DNA of 10,189 nucleotides, from NCBI GenBank assembly GCA_035415725.1, contig DAOOGN010000113.1, positions 1 to 10,189 on the forward strand, read 5' to 3'. The translations under genes and the position numbers were made by a program. The stretch's first letter is position 1; each line of letters begins with the position of its first letter. Shown here in pieces: positions 6,470 through 10,189 of this stretch. Source of the stretch: DSWT01 sp035415725. GTDB taxonomy: Bacteria > Chloroflexota > Anaerolineae > B4-G1 > SLSP01. A model generated the notes under the pieces. That model worked only from the letters and a program-made list of their open reading frames with translations. It searched no databases and was not told the DNA's origin.

Positions 6470-7072
6470 TCAAGGGTGATGGCGCAGCCCGTCTAGCAAA
6501 ATATGGATACTGTCACCAGAGACCCGCGCCCAATCCGTGCCCTCCGGATCAAGCAACCCTTGCAGGATCAATCCCGTTCCCAGGGAGACAATGGCCTGGG
6601 CCGCGGCGTGGGTGTCGATGGTGGACCTGACCGAGCCTTCAGCAATTCCAGCGGCAATCATCGCCTCAAAGAGGGTGTGATAATGACGATAGTGCCCCAC
6701 GGTGACTGCCCAGGCCTCAGGATCGCGGGCCGCCTGCATCCAAAACGCGAGGAAAATCGGCAGTCGCCCCCTGCCGACCTGGAATACCTGCTGCACCATT
6801 CCAGAGATCGTGACCAGCGCCGCCAGTACGTCCGGCGCATTCTGCCGCGCCAGGGCGATCTGGGTATCCAAGCCCTCCAACCAACGACTGAGCAATTCGA
6901 GGAATATCGCCTGCTTGGTGGAAAAGTGATGGTAGAAAGCGCCCTTGCTCACCCCCGCGCGGTGACAAATTTCCGCGACGCTGGCGCCATCATAACCCGA
7001 CTCCGAAAAACATGCTTCTGCCGCCTCGAGAAGCTGCGCGCGGGTTTCCTCGCTACGTTGTTGTGTACGCAT
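6470..7072 (-). CDS. TetR/AcrR-family transcriptional regulator
   Basis: The 200-residue length is typical for the family. Residues about 8-55 form the TetR DNA-binding domain: RAQLLEAAEACFSESGYDGAS, then the helix-turn-helix VAEICHRAGVSKGAFYHHF and the closing STKQAIFLELL. The remaining helical part is the ligand-binding and dimer region, whose ligand cannot be predicted. The ATG at 7072 follows CAGGACTT, a modest Shine-Dalgarno site. The gene is divergent from the large M23/SH3/glycoside-hydrolase gene, with 183 bp between the start codons. A perfect palindrome sits inside its own predicted promoter, suggesting autorepression. Control of the neighbour is a reasonable inference from the divergent layout but is not shown by the sequence. 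Confidence 0.92.
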   Translation of the reverse strand: MRTQQRSEETRAQLLEAAEACFSESGYDGASVAEICHRAGVSKGAFYHHFSTKQAIFLELLSRWLEGLDTQIALARQNAPDVLAALVTISGMVQQVFQVGRGRLPIFLAFWMQAARDPEAWAVTVGHYRHYHTLFEAMIAAGIAEGSVRSTIDTHAAAQAIVSLGTGLILQGLLDPEGTDWARVSGDSIHILLDGLRHHP

Positions 7073-7114
7073 AAGTCCTGCCTTTCACCCCAATGCCTTT
7101 CAATAAGCACTCTG

Positions 7115-7143
7115 ACGTTAGCATGAATCTTCAAGATTGTCAA
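7115..7143 (-). promoter_or_regulatory. Candidate promoter of the TetR gene
   Basis: On the minus strand a perfect TTGACA (7143-7138) is followed after 17 bases by TAACGT (7120-7115). The -35 is consensus and the -10 is weak. Transcription would begin about 35 bases upstream of the TetR start codon. Confidence 0.5.
7126..7138. promoter_or_regulatory. Palindromic operator candidate AATCTTCAAGATT
   Basis: This 13-bp perfect palindrome (6 bp, one central base, 6 bp) fills most of the spacer between the -35 and -10 of the predicted TetR promoter, and its last base is the first base of that -35. Occupancy by a dimeric TetR protein would block polymerase, which is the usual autorepression arrangement. 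It ends 21 bp before the -35 of the divergent gene, so binding might also affect that promoter. Confidence 0.5.
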
Positions 7144-7159
7144 TGTAATTTGGATTTTT

Positions 7160-7188
7160 TTGACTTCATAGCCATATACGCTTATACT
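7160..7188 (+). promoter_or_regulatory. Sigma70-type promoter of the multidomain hydrolase gene
   Basis: TTGACT (7160-7165) and TATACT (7183-7188) are separated by exactly 17 bases. Each hexamer differs from consensus at one position. Transcription would begin near 7195, which excludes an upstream in-frame ATG at 7193 as a start and supports the ATG at 7256. Confidence 0.7.
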
Positions 7189-7255
7189 TAGAATGTACGT
7201 AACTATTCAGCCACCCTGGTCTATTTACAAAGTATTTTATACGAGGAGAGTAACC

Positions 7256-9925
7256 ATGACATTTCGTATGCGTTGGCCTACAGAATACGGGACGATTACT
7301 CAGCAGTTCGGTGCAAATCCGCAGATCTACAGCAAATTCGGTCTGCCCGGTCACGAAGGCATCGATTTCATGGCGCCACAAGGCAGTGAAATCTACGCTG
7401 TCGCCGACGGATTCGTGAGCGATGTGCGACTCGACGGCAGTGTCGACCCCATCGGCAAGCCGTATGGCAACCAGGTCCGCATCCAACACGATGACGGATT
7501 CGAGTCCATCTACGCGCACCTGGCGCAGGCGGTCGTCACACGGGGGCAATTTGTGAAGGCGAAGCAACTCATCGGCCTGGCCGACAATACCGGCAACTCG
7601 GATGGCTCCCATCTCCATCTGAGCCTGAAAAAGCAGGGCGCAACTGCCGCCGGTCAAACCAACTACCCGCATGATCTCATCAACCCCACGCCGTACCTGG
7701 AGCCGTTCTCCGGCGGCGGGGGAACGTCACCACAGCCGCCGGCCACGACCACGATCAACGTTCAAGTCAACAGCCCCGACGTCGGTTTTCTCAACGTGCG
7801 GCAAGCGCCCTACGTCGGCGCTCCGGTGATCGACATGGCCCCACACAACGCTATCCTCGGCGCACTCGAAGAAGCCGCGGTGGCCCGCAGCAAGGTGGGG
7901 AAGATGGATCAGTGGCTCTGGGTGCGCTTGTCCAACGGCAAGGTCGGCTATGTGGCGGCCTGGTATCTCCAATTCCCGCCGCCTCCGCCGCCGGCAGAAC
8001 CGGCGACAGTCGTGTTCGTCGTCGTCGATAGTCCCGACGAGCCACTCAAGCTGCGCCAGGGGCCGGGCGTGGGGTACGCACAGATAGCTTTGATGCCCCA
8101 TGGCACCGTGCTCAAGACGCTTGAAAAAGAAGCCGTCGTCAAGCAAAAAGTGGGCCAGATGAATCAGTGGCTCAACGTCCAGACACCCGCCGGGTTAACC
8201 GGCTATACCGCCGCGTGGTATGTGAAGTTGCAGGAAGGCGGCAGCCAGCCCATCATTCCCAAACCGGAAGAGGGAACCCCAACCGGCTATGTCGTCGTCG
8301 AAAGCCCGGAGCTCGGGCTGAAAGTCCGCGAAGGACCGAGCGTGGCAACCAGGCAGGTCTGGTGGGTGCCGCACAAGACGGTTCTGGAGTCGCTGGAAGA
8401 TGCGGCGACGACGGGCAGCAAAGTCGGCCAGATGGACCAGTGGATCAAAGTCCGCACGCCGGCGCGCTACGAAGGATACGTCGCCGCATGGTACGTCCGC
8501 TATCCCACCCAGGAAGATGAGCGCCAGGCCGCTGGTGCGGTCAACGTGCCGACCGGCGTCTCACCCTACATCTTCGGCATCCACGCGGTCGACATCACGG
8601 ATGATCCCCACACGAAGGGCGCCATTCGCAGCCTGTATCAGGGTCAGGGTAAGAAGGGGTGGATTCTCTTCACGCAGCTCTGCGGCAAAACCGCGACCGC
8701 TATCCAGCCCAACGACGACATCCGCGCCTTTTTCTGGGAATGGGCCAGCCAGGGTTACGGGGTCATCGTCCGCCTCAACTACGGCTATGAACCCGGCGGA
8801 ACACTGCCGGAAGCGAAATACTACGACGCCTTCGCCGCGGCCGCCGCCCGCTGGGTGGAGCTGTTCCTCAAACGCACCGACGTGCCCGCCGACGACTATA
8901 CCTGGACCATCCAGATCGGCAACGAACAGAACAATCCGCGCGAGCATCCGGGCGGCTTCGACCATCCCACCGAACACATCACGCCGGAGCGCTATGCCGA
9001 GGCTTTCAACAAAACCTATGCCAGGATCAAGGCTGTCTTGCCCAACGCTATCGTCTGCCCCGGTGCGCTAGACCCTTACAACTACATGCCGTGGAAGGCG
9101 CAGAACAACGCTCAATGGCGTCCGCTGGACTACTACGACACGATGCTGGCGAACATCCAGGCACTCGACGGCATCATCCTGCACGCCTACACGCACGGGC
9201 CGAACCTTAGCGCCGTCACCAGCCTCAAGCGGTTCGGGGAAGGGACGGGCCCGCTATGGGATCACTACTACGATTTCCAGATTTACCGGCTGTTTATGGA
9301 GCGCATCCCGGCGCAGTGGCGCGATGTGCCGGCCTACATCACGGAGATGAACCACATTCACCGTCCCGCCGGCGAGCAAGACCAGGGCTGGGTCAGCCAG
9401 AACACCGGATGGGTGCGCGAGGTCTACAAGGAAATCGACCGCTGGAATAAGACGCCTTACGCACAACAAATCCGCTGCGGTTTGCTCTATCGCTGGACAG
9501 GCGATCAATGGGCCATTGACAATAAGCCGGGCGTGCTGGATGATTTCAAGATGGCGTTAGCCAACGACTATCGCTGGCGGACGGCTGAAGCCGGAGCCTT
9601 CGCTTTTGCCGCCGGCGCCGGCAAAGCGGTCAAACCGCAGCGCGCCCAACCCTTGGAAGAGCGCGTGCTGGTTCGTCCCGACGATCTCACCCGTATTTGG
9701 GGCATCGGTGAAAAAAGCGAAAAAGTTCTCCATGCTGCCGGCATCCTGATCTTCGAGCAACTGGCACGTTTGACGCCGGAGAAGCTCAGAGCGTTGGTAG
9801 GGGAAAGCGGTCTGCAAGCGCGCCATCTCTCCACGTGGCCTGAACAGGCGCGCATGATCGTCAAAGGGCAGACAGCGGCCTTGCATGACCTTCAGACGAA
9901 GTTAGGCAAGAAGACTCCACTGTAA
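7256..9925 (+). CDS. M23 metallopeptidase, three SH3b repeats, glycoside-hydrolase-like barrel and HhH tail
   Basis: This 889-residue protein has five regions. Residues 1-150 are an M23/LytM peptidase domain with the zinc ligands of HEGID (His33, Asp37) and SHLHLS (His121, with His119), plus His88 in YAHL. Three SH3b domains follow (about 167-240, 251-326, 343-416), joined by Pro/Gly-rich linkers. Residues about 434-770 resemble a clan-A glycoside hydrolase barrel: GNE with Glu557 as probable acid/base, HAY (643-645), and ITEMNH with Glu697 as probable nucleophile. An Ala/Gly-rich stretch (779-791) leads to a helix-hairpin-helix domain (about 804-889, DDLTRIWGIGEKSEKVLHAAGI). M23 and SH3b domains usually act on peptidoglycan, so a cell-wall lysin or remodelling enzyme is likely. 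The N-terminus, MTFRMRWPTEYG, has no signal peptide, and no membrane segment is visible. The ATG at 7256 is preceded by GAGGAG seven bases upstream. The gene is monocistronic, divergent from the TetR gene and closed by a strong terminator. Peptidase and SH3 calls are firm; the barrel's substrate is unknown. Confidence 0.9.
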   Translation: MTFRMRWPTEYGTITQQFGANPQIYSKFGLPGHEGIDFMAPQGSEIYAVADGFVSDVRLDGSVDPIGKPYGNQVRIQHDDGFESIYAHLAQAVVTRGQFVKAKQLIGLADNTGNSDGSHLHLSLKKQGATAAGQTNYPHDLINPTPYLEPFSGGGGTSPQPPATTTINVQVNSPDVGFLNVRQAPYVGAPVIDMAPHNAILGALEEAAVARSKVGKMDQWLWVRLSNGKVGYVAAWYLQFPPPPPPAEPATVVFVVVDSPDEPLKLRQGPGVGYAQIALMPHGTVLKTLEKEAVVKQKVGQMNQWLNVQTPAGLTGYTAAWYVKLQEGGSQPIIPKPEEGTPTGYVVVESPELGLKVREGPSVATRQVWWVPHKTVLESLEDAATTGSKVGQMDQWIKVRTPARYEGYVAAWYVRYPTQEDERQAAGAVNVPTGVSPYIFGIHAVDITDDPHTKGAIRSLYQGQGKKGWILFTQLCGKTATAIQPNDDIRAFFWEWASQGYGVIVRLNYGYEPGGTLPEAKYYDAFAAAAARWVELFLKRTDVPADDYTWTIQIGNEQNNPREHPGGFDHPTEHITPERYAEAFNKTYARIKAVLPNAIVCPGALDPYNYMPWKAQNNAQWRPLDYYDTMLANIQALDGIILHAYTHGPNLSAVTSLKRFGEGTGPLWDHYYDFQIYRLFMERIPAQWRDVPAYITEMNHIHRPAGEQDQGWVSQNTGWVREVYKEIDRWNKTPYAQQIRCGLLYRWTGDQWAIDNKPGVLDDFKMALANDYRWRTAEAGAFAFAAGAGKAVKPQRAQPLEERVLVRPDDLTRIWGIGEKSEKVLHAAGILIFEQLARLTPEKLRALVGESGLQARHLSTWPEQARMIVKGQTAALHDLQTKLGKKTPL
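7754..8503 (+). repeat. Three tandem SH3b-coding units
   Basis: Within the hydrolase gene, residues 167-240, 251-326 and 343-416 are homologous units. Each runs from a V-x-SP start through L-x-(V/L)-R-x-(A/G)-P, a P-H turn, KVG(K/Q)M(D/N)QW and GY(V/T)AAWY. The most conserved block, KVGxMxQW, recurs at residues 213-220, 298-305 and 389-396, a spacing of 85 and 91 residues. This indicates internal duplication of a wall-binding module. Confidence 0.85.
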
Positions 9926-9951
9926 ACATCGCCACACACCACACACACCAG

Positions 9952-9989
9952 GCCCCCTGCGCAAAAGCACGCGCAGGGGGCGCATTTTT
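9952..9989 (+). terminator. Rho-independent terminator of the multidomain hydrolase gene
   Basis: An 11-bp perfect GC-rich stem (GCCCCCTGCGC at 9952-9962 with GCGCAGGGGGC at 9971-9981) has an eight-base loop and is followed after three bases by TTTTT (9985-9989). It begins 26 bp after the stop codon. A CA-rich run (9932-9950) fills the gap. Confidence 0.92.
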
Positions 9990-10013
9990 AGGCGGGGGCC
10001 AAAGCCAGATGAG

Positions 10014-10118
10014 GTGCTGATTTTACCGCCGGGTTCGCCGCAGGCACGGTTATCTACCCTGTCGCGGTATGCACAGGCGGTTGGGGCTAATCTGCATATT
10101 CGTCTGGCTCAAAGTTAG
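10014..10118 (+). pseudogene. Remnant resembling the C-terminus of an XRE-family antitoxin
   Basis: The frame ending in TAG at 10116 translates to a short tail, VLILPPGSPQ followed by ARLSTLSRYAQAVGANLHIR and LAQS. The pattern STLxRYAxAxGxxLxIxL closely matches the C-terminal end of XRE/HigA-type helix-turn-helix antitoxins. The helix-turn-helix itself is missing: upstream the frame runs through the terminator hairpin of the preceding gene with no ATG. The segment is therefore probably a truncated remnant. A 34-residue peptide starting at the GTG at 10014 is possible but has no good ribosome binding site. The match is by pattern only. Confidence 0.4.
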
Positions 10119-10178
10119 GCTATACTCCGACTCAGCCGCCCACTGATGAATGCCGTTGTCAAGGGGGAGAACCTTAAA

Positions 10179-10189
10179 ATGCTCCAATT
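10179..10189 (+). CDS. Start of an unidentified gene running off the window
   Basis: An ATG at 10179 is preceded by AGGGGGAG (10162-10169), a strong Shine-Dalgarno sequence at a spacing of nine bases. Only three codons (Met-Leu-Gln) are visible, so no function can be given. An in-frame ATG at 10146 lacks a ribosome binding site. A TATACT hexamer at 10121-10126 could be its -10, but no good -35 is seen. Confidence 0.35.

Noticed and set aside
7193..7255. Upstream start at 7193, adding 21 residues to the multidomain hydrolase
   Set aside because: The predicted transcription start near 7195 lies at or after that codon, it has no ribosome binding site, and the ATG at 7256 has GAGGAG at ideal spacing. 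The extra residues also do not form a signal peptide.
9932..9950. CA-rich run as a meaningful repeat
   Set aside because: It is only about 19 bases of simple sequence between a stop codon and a terminator, with no further structure.

Overview
The window looks like a moderately GC-rich chromosomal segment of a bacterium, most likely a member of the Chloroflexota (Anaerolineae/Caldilineae type). I infer this from the style of several proteins: a ROK sugar kinase C-terminus, a DbpA-type helicase, an M23 peptidase with tandem SH3 domains, and a C-terminal helix-hairpin-helix module of a kind I associate with that phylum. No rRNA, tRNA, CRISPR array or insertion sequence was recognised.

Layout. 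(1) 1-225, plus strand: the last 74 residues of a ROK-family fructokinase-like sugar kinase. (2) 388-3523, minus strand: a DEAD-box RNA helicase with a DbpA-type RNA-binding tail, followed 70 bp downstream by an alpha/beta hydrolase fused to a cyclic-nucleotide-binding domain. The helicase has a leader of about 140 nt with a promoter, an intrinsic-terminator-like hairpin and five regularly spaced GACT units. (3) 3868-5985, minus strand: an EF-G paralogue of the type with a GFM2/EF-G2-like switch I region, not in a str operon. It follows a perfect TATAAT promoter and a leader of about 260 nt holding at least five hairpins. (4) 6470-7072, minus strand: a TetR/AcrR regulator. (5) 7256-9925, plus strand, divergent from the regulator: an 889-residue protein with an M23 metallopeptidase domain, three SH3b repeats, a glycoside-hydrolase-like barrel and a helix-hairpin-helix tail, but no signal peptide. 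A strong terminator closes this gene. (6) 9990-10189: a remnant resembling the C-terminus of an XRE-family antitoxin, then a ribosome binding site and the start of a gene that runs off the window.

The genes do not form one pathway. The helicase and EF-G paralogue both act on RNA or ribosomes, each with its own structured leader. The TetR gene and the multidomain hydrolase form a divergent pair that may be co-regulated. Two related AGCAGATT-rich inverted repeats lie just downstream of the stop codons of two minus-strand genes. The most interesting items are the multidomain hydrolase, the two RNA leaders, and the hydrolase/cNMP-sensor fusion.
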